From contig NZ_FNII01000007.1 of NCBI RefSeq assembly GCF_900103865.1, positions 1 to 64,000 on the forward strand: a DNA stretch of 64,000 nucleotides, given 5' to 3'. The stretch's first letter is position 1; the number at the start of each line of letters is the position of its first letter. This stretch comes from Vreelandella arcis. GTDB lineage: Bacteria > Pseudomonadota > Gammaproteobacteria > Pseudomonadales > Halomonadaceae. Below are positions 51,212 through 61,823 of this stretch, piece after piece. Below the pieces are notes generated by a model. That model searched no databases. It had not been told where the DNA came from and saw only the letters and a program-made list of their open reading frames with translations. The position numbers and the translations under genes were made by a program.

Positions 51212-52524
51212 AGTTGGCCTTCCCCTAGCTTCAGCTTGAGTTTCTGACCCGGCGAGGTATCTTCGGCTCGGCGCACGACTTGGCCTTGCTCATCCTGGGC
51301 GATGGCGTAGCCCCGGCCCAATACCGCCAGTGGGCTGACGGCATTTAACTCACGGGCCGCGCTGGTCAACCGCGCTTGGCGGCTTTCGAGCTGGCGCTGC
51401 ATGGCCGTTCCCAAGCGGCGCTGAAGCTGGCTGACGCGGTCTTTTTCGGTGCGATGCAATCGCGCCATGTCTTGGCTCGCCAGGCGCTTGGCCAACTGTT
51501 CGGTGTGGGCTTTCTGCTGGGTGAGCGTTTGCTGCATGGCGCGGCTCAAGCGTTGGTTGAGCGCGGTTAAATGCTGGCGCTGGCGGTTAAGTTGTTCGCC
51601 AGGGTGGCGCAGTTTGGCGCGTAGCGTATCCAGTCGCTGGCTATCGCGTTCCAGGCGTGCCTGCATTGCCCGCTGAAGGCGGTTTTCATGGTGCTCGAGC
51701 TGGCGCTTGAGGGTGTGCTGGTCGGGCACCAGGCGCTCGGCCGCCGCAGACGGCGTGGGCGCGCGCAAATCGGCGGCAAAATCGGCTAGGGTGACATCCA
51801 CCTCGTGGCCCACCGCCGACATCACCGGCAGCCGTGAGTGAAAAATCGCCCGTGCCAAATGCTCGTTGTTAAACGCCCACAGGTCTTCCAGGCTGCCGCC
51901 GCCGCGGGTGATCAAAATCACATCGCGCTCTGGATCCAGCCGTGCCTGACGATTAAGCAGCCCAAGCGCAGAGATCATCGCCGGGGCCGCCTCGGCGCCC
52001 TGCACCGGCACCGGAATCAAGGTTACATCGGCCAGTGGCCAGCGCGCTTGAAGCACCGCCAGCACATCACGAATCGCCGCCCCCGTCGCCGAGCTTAATA
52101 TCAGCAATTTGCGGGGCGGGAAGGGTAGCGGCCGGGCGTTGGCAAATACGCCTTCGCCGTCGAGCTGAGCTTTCAGGCGCTCAAATGCCGCCAGCAGTTC
52201 CCCAAGCCCCGCCGCCTGAACGGCCTCGGCAATCAGCTGGTAATCGCCGCGCGGCTCGAACAGCGACACCCGCCCGCGCAGCTTGACCTGATCGCCATCG
52301 CGCATGGGTGCCGCCACAAAGCGTGCCCGCTGGCGAAACAGCGCACAGCGGATCTGCGCCCGGTCATCCTTCAGGGTGAAGTAAATATGCCCGGACGCCG
52401 GGCGCGAGACGTTAGACAGCTCGCCCTCTACCCATACCTCGCCCACATCGCGCTCAAGGGTTTGCTTGGCGCGCTGATTGAGTTGGCTGACGGAAAGCGC
52501 CTGAGGCGTGGTAGAAGAGGGCAT
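51178..52524 (-). CDS. xseA: Exodeoxyribonuclease VII large subunit
   Basis: Degrades single-stranded DNA from both ends with XseB. 448 residues: N-terminal OB fold (VWVEGELSNVSRPASGHIYFTLKDD), catalytic domain (SSATGAAIRDVL, RGGGSLEDLWAFN, SAVGHEVDVTLADFAADLRAPTPSAAAE) and a long coiled-coil C-terminal region. It starts just after the upstream DsbA-family gene. Its 3' end is duplicated 2.7 kb away (48515-48554). Confidence 0.97.
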   Translation of the reverse strand: MPSSTTPQALSVSQLNQRAKQTLERDVGEVWVEGELSNVSRPASGHIYFTLKDDRAQIRCALFRQRARFVAAPMRDGDQVKLRGRVSLFEPRGDYQLIAEAVQAAGLGELLAAFERLKAQLDGEGVFANARPLPFPPRKLLILSSATGAAIRDVLAVLQARWPLADVTLIPVPVQGAEAAPAMISALGLLNRQARLDPERDVILITRGGGSLEDLWAFNNEHLARAIFHSRLPVMSAVGHEVDVTLADFAADLRAPTPSAAAERLVPDQHTLKRQLEHHENRLQRAMQARLERDSQRLDTLRAKLRHPGEQLNRQRQHLTALNQRLSRAMQQTLTQQKAHTEQLAKRLASQDMARLHRTEKDRVSQLQRRLGTAMQRQLESRQARLTSAARELNAVSPLAVLGRGYAIAQDEQGQVVRRAEDTSPGQKLKLKLGEGQLSVEVKRRYKV

Positions 52525-52528
52525 AACG

Positions 52529-53119
52529 TTAGGTGCGCTCAGTTAGAAAGTGTTTCAGCGCCGCCGGGTCAGGTACACCCTGAATCGTTTCGCCGTCGAT
52601 GATCAAGGTGGGCACCGACTGAATGCGCGCCTCTTCGACCGCGTGGCGCAGCGCCGCTTGATGCTGCTCGCGGTAGCGGCCCTCGGCAAGCGCATCGAGT
52701 ACCGCTTGGCGCTCCAGCCCCACCGACTCGGCGATATCGGCCAGTACGTCCGGGTCACCAATGTCGCGTTCCTGCTGGAAAAACGCTTTTAATGCCGCCA
52801 TCGAATAGGCATGGCCCAAGCCGTGTTCCTCGGCCATGGCGAACACTTCAAAGGCTTTATCGGTGCGTGGCTGCGGCGACACGTTGGGCAGCTTGATAGG
52901 CACGCCGAGTTTTTCCGCCATCGGGTACACCGCCTCGCGCCACACCCGTGGCAGGTAAGGATCTTCTACCTTCAGCGTGGGCACCGGGGCAGGGCGCAGC
53001 TCAAACGGCCGCCATTGAACCTTAACGTCGAGGCCTTCGGTTGCCTGGGTAATCACCTCTTCTGCCAGTAGGCAGAAAGGGCAAACGTAATCGGAGTAAA
53101 CAATAATTTCCTGGGTCAA
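52529..53119 (-). CDS. DsbA-family (FrnE-like) oxidoreductase
   Basis: 196 residues with thioredoxin fold and helical insertion. The active-site CPFC (Cys13, Cys16) lies in VYSDYVCPFCLLAEEV, and the cis-proline loop is QSVPTLIIDG. No signal peptide, so cytoplasmic; FrnE-type members act as disulphide isomerases under oxidative stress. A TTG start follows GGAGGGCG. It sits directly upstream of xseA, probably co-transcribed. Confidence 0.88.
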   Translation of the reverse strand: MTQEIIVYSDYVCPFCLLAEEVITQATEGLDVKVQWRPFELRPAPVPTLKVEDPYLPRVWREAVYPMAEKLGVPIKLPNVSPQPRTDKAFEVFAMAEEHGLGHAYSMAALKAFFQQERDIGDPDVLADIAESVGLERQAVLDALAEGRYREQHQAALRHAVEEARIQSVPTLIIDGETIQGVPDPAALKHFLTERT

Positions 53120-53207
53120 CCTGCACGCCCTCCGGTCTTAAGGTAAAGATTTCAGCCTACCATTAAACGTTATCAACCATTGGTATAAGACTAATGGCGT
53201 CTCTGCA

Positions 53208-54757
<1,550 letters not shown>

Positions 54758-54777
54758 CCAGCGCTTTTAGATACATC

Positions 54778-54808
54778 GCGGCGGGCATTGCCCCGCCGCT
54801 TGCTTTTT
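54778..54808 (+). terminator. Hairpin with T-run between guaB and guaA
   Basis: Perfect 8-bp stem GCGGCGGG / CCCGCCGC, 6-base loop, then TTGCTTTTT. It lies 44 bases before the guaA ATG and would act as a partial terminator or attenuator within the operon. Confidence 0.65.
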
Positions 54809-54851
54809 GGCTTTACCAGCGGCACTCACACCGCTTAACCGAGACCCCGCC

Positions 54852-56429
54852 ATGAGTGACATTCACGCCCATAAAATCCTGATTCTCGATTTCGGCTCGC
54901 AATACACCCAACTGATCGCCCGCCGGGTGCGCGAAATCGGTGTGTACTCTGAAGTTCGTGCCTTCGATATCACCGAAGAAGAGATTCGCGCCTACAACCC
55001 CAACGGCATCATTCTTGCCGGTGGGCCGGAGTCCGTCACCGAGCTGGATTCCCCGCGTGCGCCGCAGTGCGTGTTTGATATGGGCCTGCCGGTATTTGGT
55101 ATCTGCTACGGCATGCAGACCATGGCCGAGCAGCTGGGCGGAAAGGTGGAAGGCTCCAACCAGCGCGAATTCGGTTATGCCCAGATCCGTTTGGACGAAC
55201 CCACCGCGCTGTTCAACGACATCAAAGACCACGTCGACCACGAGACCGGCAAAGCGCTGCTGGACGTATGGATGAGCCACGGCGATAAAGTCGCCCAGGC
55301 GCCGGACACCTTCACCGTGACCGCCTCCACGCCGAGCTGCCCGATCGCCGCCATGGCCTGGGAAGAGAAACAGTTCTACGGCGTGCAGTTCCACCCGGAA
55401 GTGACTCATACGCTGCAGGGCCAGCGCATTCTCGAGCACTTCGTGCTGGATATCTGTAAAGCCGAAAAACTCTGGACGCCCGCGCAGATCATCGAAGACC
55501 AGGTGCAGCGCGTACGCGAACAGGTCGGTGACAGCCACGTGCTGCTCGGCCTCTCCGGCGGCGTGGATTCGTCCGTCGTCGCCGCGCTGCTGCACAAGGC
55601 GATTGGCACCCAACTGACCTGCGTGTTCGTGGATAACGGCCTGCTGCGCAAGGCAGAGGGCGACCAGGTGATGGAAACCTTCGCCAAGCACATGGGCGTG
55701 AAGGTCATCCGCGTGGACGCCGAAGACCTGTTCCTCGACAAGCTGAAGGGCGAACAAGACCCGGAAGTGAAGCGCAAGATCATCGGCAACACCTTCATCG
55801 ACGTGTTCGATGACGAAGCCAGCAAAATCGACGGCGTCGATTTCCTCGCCCAGGGTACCATCTACCCGGACGTGATCGAATCCGCCGCTAGCAAGACCGG
55901 CAAGGCGCACGTGATCAAATCCCACCACAACGTGGGTGGCCTGCCGGAAACCATGAAGCTCAAGCTGGTCGAGCCGCTACGCGAGCTGTTCAAGGACGAA
56001 GTGCGCAAACTCGGCCTGGAACTCGGCTTACCCTACGACATGGTCTACCGTCACCCCTTCCCGGGGCCGGGCCTTGGCGTGCGTATCCTCGGCGAAGTCA
56101 AAAAAGAGTACGCCGACATCCTCCGCGAAGCCGACGCCATCTTCATCGAAGAACTGCGTAACTCCGGATGGTACGAAAAAACCAGCCAGGCGTTTGCCGT
56201 GTTCCTGCCGGTCAAGTCAGTAGGCGTCGTCGGCGACGGCCGCCGCTACGAATGGGTCATCGCGCTACGCGCGGTCGAAACCATCGACTTCATGACCGCC
56301 CGCTGGGCGCACCTGCCTTATGAGCTGCTGGAGAAGGTTTCCAATCGGATTATCAATGAGTTGGAAGGGGTCTCCCGCGTCACCTACGATGTGAGCAGCA
56401 AGCCGCCTGCTACCATTGAGTGGGAGTGA
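54852..56429 (+). CDS. guaA: GMP synthase (glutamine-hydrolysing)
   Basis: Converts XMP to GMP using glutamine and ATP. 525 residues from ATG 54852 ([20 protein letters not shown]); the upstream in-frame codons are not family-like. The class I amidotransferase domain has GICYGMQ (Cys85) and VQFHPE. The ATP pyrophosphatase domain has GLSGGVDSS, and the C-terminal dimerisation domain ends [15 protein letters not shown]. The 3' end of guaA is a recognised integration point for foreign DNA in several bacteria, and an AT-rich foreign-looking gene lies directly downstream here. Confidence 0.98.
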   Translation: MSDIHAHKILILDFGSQYTQLIARRVREIGVYSEVRAFDITEEEIRAYNPNGIILAGGPESVTELDSPRAPQCVFDMGLPVFGICYGMQTMAEQLGGKVEGSNQREFGYAQIRLDEPTALFNDIKDHVDHETGKALLDVWMSHGDKVAQAPDTFTVTASTPSCPIAAMAWEEKQFYGVQFHPEVTHTLQGQRILEHFVLDICKAEKLWTPAQIIEDQVQRVREQVGDSHVLLGLSGGVDSSVVAALLHKAIGTQLTCVFVDNGLLRKAEGDQVMETFAKHMGVKVIRVDAEDLFLDKLKGEQDPEVKRKIIGNTFIDVFDDEASKIDGVDFLAQGTIYPDVIESAASKTGKAHVIKSHHNVGGLPETMKLKLVEPLRELFKDEVRKLGLELGLPYDMVYRHPFPGPGLGVRILGEVKKEYADILREADAIFIEELRNSGWYEKTSQAFAVFLPVKSVGVVGDGRRYEWVIALRAVETIDFMTARWAHLPYELLEKVSNRIINELEGVSRVTYDVSSKPPATIEWE

Positions 56430-56435
56430 TATATT

Positions 56436-56469
56436 TAAACATAACCCGCCTAAAGGCGGGTTATGTTTA
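56436..56469. terminator. Long stem-loop after guaA
   Basis: Perfect 15-bp inverted repeat TAAACATAACCCGCC / GGCGGGTTATGTTTA with a TAAA loop, six bases after the guaA stop. The T-run is broken (TATATTA), but position and strength support a terminator. Confidence 0.7.
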
Positions 56470-56595
56470 TATTAGGTAGTTTAAGTCTTGCTGGCATATT
56501 AAGATAGTGAGGTTTTTACTTTCCTGATTTTTAGCTAGCAGTCTTTAATGGCAAGCTAAATTATTCTTCTAGCTTGTTTTCTAGAAAAGAAAAGG

Positions 56596-59517
56596 TTAGC
56601 TAAAGACATCAATGCAACGTCTGACTTGATATTTTCCATCCTCTTTAAGCCTTATTTCGGCTTTAAATTCTAAGCCTTCTTTAAGGTGGCTATAGAAATT
56701 ATTAGGGAAGGCGGTCTTGTGAAAAAAAGCTTCATTTGATGTTGCGCCGATAATAACAAACCCATATCCACGCTCTGGATTATAAAATTTTATTAAGCAT
56801 TTCTCTGTTTGTAATTTATTTCTCCCATTAACGAATCCATCGATTGTTTTAATTTGGAGGCCTTTATTATCTTTTGATAGAGTGCAATATATGATGTCGC
56901 CATCATGAATTGAATCAAGTTCATTGTTTTCAAGTTTTTTTGTTTTGAAATAGACTTCATCGTCTATTTCTGAAAGTGAAACGAAACCAAAATCTTTTTC
57001 CGGGTCGTAACGTTCTATTTTTCCGATTAGTCTTTTTCCAAGATGGATGGATAAGTTGTCCTGATCTTCTGTTCTATCATCGTTTTTAGAAATGCTAAAT
57101 GCTTGAATATCTCTTATTAAATCTCTTTGGCATTTAAATTGCTCATTATTATGATTATTGGTGATAAATTTGCTATCTTCATTTATTAAATATGTAGAGA
57201 ATGCTTTTCTAACACTTGAAGTTATCTCACCAAACGGACGACTTGATTTAAAATAGCTTCTTATCTCATGCGCTACTTCAGAGTCGCAGATCCCTGTGGT
57301 CAAAGCCATTTGGTAGAAGTAAACGCTATTTTTAGTTGAAAGGTCATAGTGAGCTAAGCCTTTGTAAGTTATAGCAACTTTTTGAATTTCGTTAAGAACG
57401 TTAGTTGATGGGTCATAGGGCTCAATAAGTCGTAATGAGACAATCTCTTTTAAGCATGTTTCAATATCTACGGAGTCGATTCCTAGGGCTTCAAAGTAGT
57501 TAACTATAGAGTTTATAGTTAAGTGTCGTTCGTCAACATCGCGGCCAGTTTGCTTTGTGGCTCTAAGTAAAGAAAGTATTCTTAGGGTTAGTAACGGAGA
57601 ATGAATTTTATCAGAGCTTAATTTGAATGTGGATACCACACCAAAGTCATCGCCTGTACTTACTCGATATGCTTCATAGTCACCACGAATTAAAGCATCT
57701 ACAAATTTCGGGAAACTTATGGATCCTGTTGTAATGTAGCTTGTAATTAAGTCCTCGATTCTTATTACTGGAGAAGTAATTATTCTTTTAGATAGGTTCA
57801 TGATTGAGCGGATATTGTAATTAGTCAGTTCACCTAATGTTTTTGCAGTGAAGTTGTTTTCAACAAAGATATCCTCTAGTACTTGGGCAAATTTTGATAT
57901 ATCAGTAAGCTTTATACGGATTCCTCTGTTGGATAAATAGTCTTTGCTATCAATAGTGTCAGCCGCAACTAATTTCTTGTTTAGATATTCAATCCTTTTT
58001 CTAAATACTTCTCTAGGTGATGGTGTTGGGAGAAAGAAAGATCTAGACTGATGTATAGTAAATATATCTGTTTTAGAAAAACTCCAAGCGGACTTGTCTG
58101 TAACAGGAAATATAAGCATGCATAAATTTACTTTCCTTCTATAAGAGTTGCAAAGCTGAAATATTTTAATTTTGAAGTCGAGTGTAAATTCATCTGTGTT
58201 GTCAACAGTTATTATAGGTAATTTTTTTCTGTTATGAATCGTAAAGTGAAGTAGGCTTTCGAGGTATCCTTCACGGTTATCTCGTACCTCACTTTCTAAA
58301 AAAGTTGAAAATTTCTCATCGAAAGCTGCTTTGTCGTTTTCGTATATTTTTTTTAGATATCCTGAAGCCATCCTCTTATATTGGTTAAAATACATACCTT
58401 GTAGGTCTTTATAGGAAGGGAAACCTTCTAAAAACAGTTCTTTTTCTAGAAATGTTATGACTGTTTCTGTGAGCCAGCTTACGGTAGTGTTATCATCACC
58501 AGATGCATCTAAACAATTTATATTGATGGGTAAGCACTGTTTTCGGGTGCTGAGTGGTAGTATTTTCGAAAAAAACCTATCAATGTAAGTAGTTTTCCCA
58601 GAACCTGTGGGCCCAACAATAAATACAGACATGTCTGAGTCTGAGGGCATTTCAGCATGGATGTTTATTTCAACTAGGTTACTTAGCTCACTTCCTACTT
58701 TATTTTTGTCCTTAGGTAAGTTGTTTAAAACGCCATTGGTTATTTTTTCTAAAGAGTAATCCGCTATTCGGCTTTCATTTGATTCAACGAAGCACTCTTT
58801 CATTATTTCAGAGTTCTCATCTCCTGTGAGTTGTGTAAAAAAGCTATTCAATATTTTTTCTAGATCTAATGCGATCGGTGATTTTTGTAGTATGTTTATT
58901 TCGCTAGGGTCTAACGCTGAAACTAGAGGTGAGGTAAGGTATTGCCTACTGTTATGTATTTTGTCAAAAATTGCGTTAAAAAGTTTTGCTTTAAAATTCT
59001 CAAAAGATAATAGCTCGTAGAACTCGCTAAATGAATTTGAAACCGAATCTAAAGATGGGAATACGAAAGCTTCTTTTTCTCTGTATCCTCCTGGTACCCA
59101 GTTCTTAAAAATAATCCAAGTGATTCCATCTGTGACTACTGAAATAGGGATTCCAGCTTCACTAGCATATGAGTGTGCTTGCTTTATTCCCTCAGAAGAT
59201 GGTTTTAAAGTAGAGCCGGATATTTTTAAAGTTCTACATTTATCAGTGATGGTTGAGTTAATTCCCAATATGCCTATACGTTTAGCCTCTACGATCAATG
59301 AAGCGTTGCCTTCTATTTTTAGTATATAGTCTGAGAAGCCATTTTCATGATTTGTTTCACAAATGAAGGATGAGAATGGCCATCCTAAGCATTCATGAAA
59401 GATCCTGTTTATAACTTTTATCTTGGAGTCTTCCTCGCTTTCAATTGCTGAAATGTCTTCTCTAATTTCTTTGATAAGTGTATTGATCTTTGTTTCTGCA
59501 ATGTCGACTTGTGTCAT
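56596..59517 (-). CDS. PD-(D/E)xK nuclease-like / P-loop NTPase / twin cold-shock-domain protein, putative anti-phage defence
   Basis: 973 residues, not a family I recognise as a whole. Residues 1-170 resemble restriction-enzyme N-terminal (HSDR_N-type) domains: Asp63, then Glu77-Ala-Lys79 (LIVEAKR) form a PD-(D/E)xK core. A P-loop NTPase follows with Walker A GPTGSGKTT (Lys308) and Walker B LPIITVDNTDE (Asp439, Glu443), then a helical region of about 200-300 residues likely containing winged helices. Two cold-shock/OB domains end the protein: about 830-893 (DFGFVSLSEIDDEVYF) and 905-970 (GYGFVIIGATSNEAFFH). The gene is far more AT-rich than its neighbours, uses AAA, ATA, AGA and TTA codons freely, and stands alone behind guaA, all signs of transfer. 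AAAGGG precedes the start. By analogy with nuclease-NTPase defence proteins, the cold-shock domains may sense or bind phage or cold-shock-like RNA or ssDNA and the nuclease may be the effector. This role is inference. Confidence 0.75.
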   Translation of the reverse strand: MTQVDIAETKINTLIKEIREDISAIESEEDSKIKVINRIFHECLGWPFSSFICETNHENGFSDYILKIEGNASLIVEAKRIGILGINSTITDKCRTLKISGSTLKPSSEGIKQAHSYASEAGIPISVVTDGITWIIFKNWVPGGYREKEAFVFPSLDSVSNSFSEFYELLSFENFKAKLFNAIFDKIHNSRQYLTSPLVSALDPSEINILQKSPIALDLEKILNSFFTQLTGDENSEIMKECFVESNESRIADYSLEKITNGVLNNLPKDKNKVGSELSNLVEINIHAEMPSDSDMSVFIVGPTGSGKTTYIDRFFSKILPLSTRKQCLPININCLDASGDDNTTVSWLTETVITFLEKELFLEGFPSYKDLQGMYFNQYKRMASGYLKKIYENDKAAFDEKFSTFLESEVRDNREGYLESLLHFTIHNRKKLPIITVDNTDEFTLDFKIKIFQLCNSYRRKVNLCMLIFPVTDKSAWSFSKTDIFTIHQSRSFFLPTPSPREVFRKRIEYLNKKLVAADTIDSKDYLSNRGIRIKLTDISKFAQVLEDIFVENNFTAKTLGELTNYNIRSIMNLSKRIITSPVIRIEDLITSYITTGSISFPKFVDALIRGDYEAYRVSTGDDFGVVSTFKLSSDKIHSPLLTLRILSLLRATKQTGRDVDERHLTINSIVNYFEALGIDSVDIETCLKEIVSLRLIEPYDPSTNVLNEIQKVAITYKGLAHYDLSTKNSVYFYQMALTTGICDSEVAHEIRSYFKSSRPFGEITSSVRKAFSTYLINEDSKFITNNHNNEQFKCQRDLIRDIQAFSISKNDDRTEDQDNLSIHLGKRLIGKIERYDPEKDFGFVSLSEIDDEVYFKTKKLENNELDSIHDGDIIYCTLSKDNKGLQIKTIDGFVNGRNKLQTEKCLIKFYNPERGYGFVIIGATSNEAFFHKTAFPNNFYSHLKEGLEFKAEIRLKEDGKYQVRRCIDVFS

Positions 59518-59648
59518 GTTATCCCTTTGAAAGTTAATGGTTGTGTTTTGTATTTAATAATACCATTTTCATATTTTGGAGTGATGTCTTGTAAACAATT
59601 ATTAGATGCCGTAGAGTTTTAAGTATTTTTCTTGCTATAATATATTGT

Positions 59649-59921
59649 ATGGTTTTAGTTATAGTTAAAAAAATTGGCTTCATGCTGAAAAACATTCTCT
59701 ATTCACGATTATATGCGCGAACAGCGCCAGCTTCTACAAGTATGCTGCGTGCTAGCGCTGCTGGATGGAAAGCTGTTGTTCACCAAAGATTTCTTTTTTC
59801 ATCCCCTTCAACAGCGTTGGGTGTGTTGGTAGGTGGCAGCACTAATGACCGGCGCGCTTGGAAGACGCCATCGGTAAAAACCTGGAAAGCCATTCAGTAT
59901 GAGCGCTTGGCAAGTATTTAA
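59649..59921 (+). pseudogene. Remnant of a DUF4357-like domain (90 codons)
   Basis: The C-terminal ~55 residues (HQRFLFSSPSTALGVLVGG, STNDRRAWKTPSVKTW) resemble the DUF4357 domain found at the end of GIY-YIG nucleases and restriction-linked proteins, whose hallmark is F-S-S-P-S-A-A followed by G-x-S-x-N-x-x-x-x-W-K. The upstream part does not look like a complete protein and there is no ribosome site. I read it as the tail of a decayed nuclease-type gene. The match is by eye and may be wrong. Confidence 0.45.
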
Positions 59922-60757
59922 TAAGAGCTTACCGTAATCAACACCATCGCCAAAATTGAAAGCGCTATCCCCACCATACTGGCACTGCTAACCCTTTCCC
60001 TGCGCACCAGAGAGCCAAACACCACCGGTATCAGCGGGTACATCGACACAATCACAATGCTGATAATGGCAAGCTGTCCTTGCTGTGAGAGCGCATAGAG
60101 CGTAAGCCCCAGTGCGCTGATACCGCCTGCCACCGTTGCGAAAAGCGGAAAGCGTTTTTGTGTTGGCTTTGCGCGTTGGTAAAACGGCAGCAAACACACA
60201 GCTCCGCTTAGCATGCATAGGGCGATGCCATACGACGCGGCGTGGTCGGGCACCTGCCCAAGAAAGTGCAACTGCAGGGCAAACCCTAAGCCTGCACCCA
60301 AACCAAAGAGCAGGCCTGTTCTGATTATGCTGTTCACCTGCCCTTGGTTTATCCGGCCGCCGCCCGCCGTTAGCCAGATAGCGGGCAGGGCGATCATCAC
60401 ACCTAGCCATACCCAGGCGTTGGGCCGCTCGCCAAGCAATACCAGAGAGAGCGCAAGGGCGATGGTCACCATCGAGACAGCGCTAATGGGCACGACGATA
60501 GCAAAGGGAGCCTGTGATAGGCCTTTATAAAGCAGTAATGCACCCAGGGCCGAGCCAAGGCCAGCAAGTGCGCCCCATTTCCAGGCGTCCGGCTCCCATG
60601 TGGAAAAGAGCAGTGCGCCTGCGAGGCTGACAAGCGCTCCACCCAGATGGGTATAAAAAGCAATATTTAGCGGCGGGTAAAAATGGGCGAGCAAGCCATT
60701 GATAAAGTGTGTGCTGCCGAGCAATAACATGGCGCTGAGTGCTAGGGCGATGGACAT
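59918..60757 (-). CDS. EamA/DMT-family transporter
   Basis: 279 residues, ten predicted membrane helices in two EamA repeats, no signal other than the first helix. Typical features are short loops and the pattern LLYKGLSQAPFAIVVPISAV in helices 3-4, with the same position repeated in the second half (TLYALSQQGQLAIISIVIV). Members export or import small metabolites; the substrate cannot be told from sequence. Divergent from the LysR gene at 60858, which may control it. Confidence 0.85.
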   Translation of the reverse strand: MSIALALSAMLLLGSTHFINGLLAHFYPPLNIAFYTHLGGALVSLAGALLFSTWEPDAWKWGALAGLGSALGALLLYKGLSQAPFAIVVPISAVSMVTIALALSLVLLGERPNAWVWLGVMIALPAIWLTAGGGRINQGQVNSIIRTGLLFGLGAGLGFALQLHFLGQVPDHAASYGIALCMLSGAVCLLPFYQRAKPTQKRFPLFATVAGGISALGLTLYALSQQGQLAIISIVIVSMYPLIPVVFGSLVRRERVSSASMVGIALSILAMVLITVSSY

Positions 60758-60857
60758 GCGGTTTCCAGGTTAGGATGATAAATGGAAGGGCCAGCATATA
60801 AGGCGCTCACGTGCGGCCAGAAACCCAGGTGGCTCATGGTCACCATGAGGAGATGTG

Positions 60858-61766
60858 ATGATTAGAGGCGCAGATATCTCCATTGCCCAACTGCGTGTAT
60901 TGCTCACCGTGGCAGAGGAGCAATCCTATACGCGTGCTGCCGCGCGCCTTGGCGTTAGCCAGTCCGGTGTTAGTCACTCGATGCAGGCGTTAGAAAAATT
61001 GGCCGGTGGCCCGCTTATCACAAAAGCCGCGGAAGGGTTGGAGCCAACGGCTTTGGGAGAGTTAGTGCTTACTACTGCTAGGAAAGTGGTGGGAGAGCTT
61101 CAGGTATTAAACCAGCAAGTGGCCCAGTTCCATGATGAGGTGGATGAAACCCTGAAGATTGGCGTTATTCCCAGTGCGTTAACGGGATGGTTGTCGCCGC
61201 AACTTTCGAGCTTAACGAGCCGCTACCCGGAGGCCATTAGCCTTGTATTGGAAGGCATGGAGGAGGAGATAAAGGAGTGGGTGGAAAGCGGCGTGGTCAA
61301 TATGGGCGTGACGACCGATATGACGCAGCTTAATGTCACCTACTGGCGTGAGCACTTTGATTGGCAGCAGTTAAAAAAGGACGAGATCGTTGCCGTACTG
61401 CCCGAAAACCATCCCCTCAGGAAACAAGCCAGCGTGACGGTGGCACAGTTAGCAGAGCACCCGCTTGTTATGTCGTCAGGCGGTTGTGAGTCGCTTATCC
61501 AGCAGATATTTGCCCACTCATTGGATGAGGTCGAAACCTTCCAGGTGGATTTTTGGGTACGCGATACCCGCACGTTATTGCAGATGGTCGCTGGAGATGT
61601 CGGGGTTAGTTTTGTGCCCACGCTGGCCTTAACAAGTAAGCCAATGCCTGGTGTGGTGACGCGCCCTTTATCGCCGAGGCGGGAGCGAAATCTGATTGCG
61701 TTTTGGGCCAAAAAGCAGCCACTCAATCAGATAGGTCGGCAATTGCTGAAAAAGTGCACAGCATGA
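60858..61766 (+). CDS. LysR-family transcriptional regulator (next to EamA gene)
   Basis: 302 residues from ATG 60858, after GAGGAG (a GTG one codon earlier is possible). The N-terminal winged helix-turn-helix is seen in ISIAQLRVLLTVAEEQSYTRAAARLGVSQSGVSHSMQALEKLAG, positions 8-52. The C-terminal ligand-binding domain starts about residue 93 (LKIGVIPS). Divergent arrangement with the EamA transporter suggests it regulates that gene in response to a transported compound. Confidence 0.92.
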   Translation: MIRGADISIAQLRVLLTVAEEQSYTRAAARLGVSQSGVSHSMQALEKLAGGPLITKAAEGLEPTALGELVLTTARKVVGELQVLNQQVAQFHDEVDETLKIGVIPSALTGWLSPQLSSLTSRYPEAISLVLEGMEEEIKEWVESGVVNMGVTTDMTQLNVTYWREHFDWQQLKKDEIVAVLPENHPLRKQASVTVAQLAEHPLVMSSGGCESLIQQIFAHSLDEVETFQVDFWVRDTRTLLQMVAGDVGVSFVPTLALTSKPMPGVVTRPLSPRRERNLIAFWAKKQPLNQIGRQLLKKCTA

Positions 61767-61823
61767 GAGTACTAGCAGATTAGAGAGAAGCCCAAACCAA
61801 GCTCATCGCAATGAATGCGACAG

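Noticed and set aside
54813..55928. 371-codon open frame on the minus strand opposite guaA
   Set aside because: It lies wholly inside guaA, has a His/Val/Gly-rich composition typical of the reverse strand of GC-rich genes, and matches no family.
56401..59650. Search for a repeated guaA 3' end as att sites around the AT-rich gene
   Set aside because: Only an 8-base match (GGAGTGAT at 56422-56429 region and near 59577) is seen, which is within chance, and there is no integrase.
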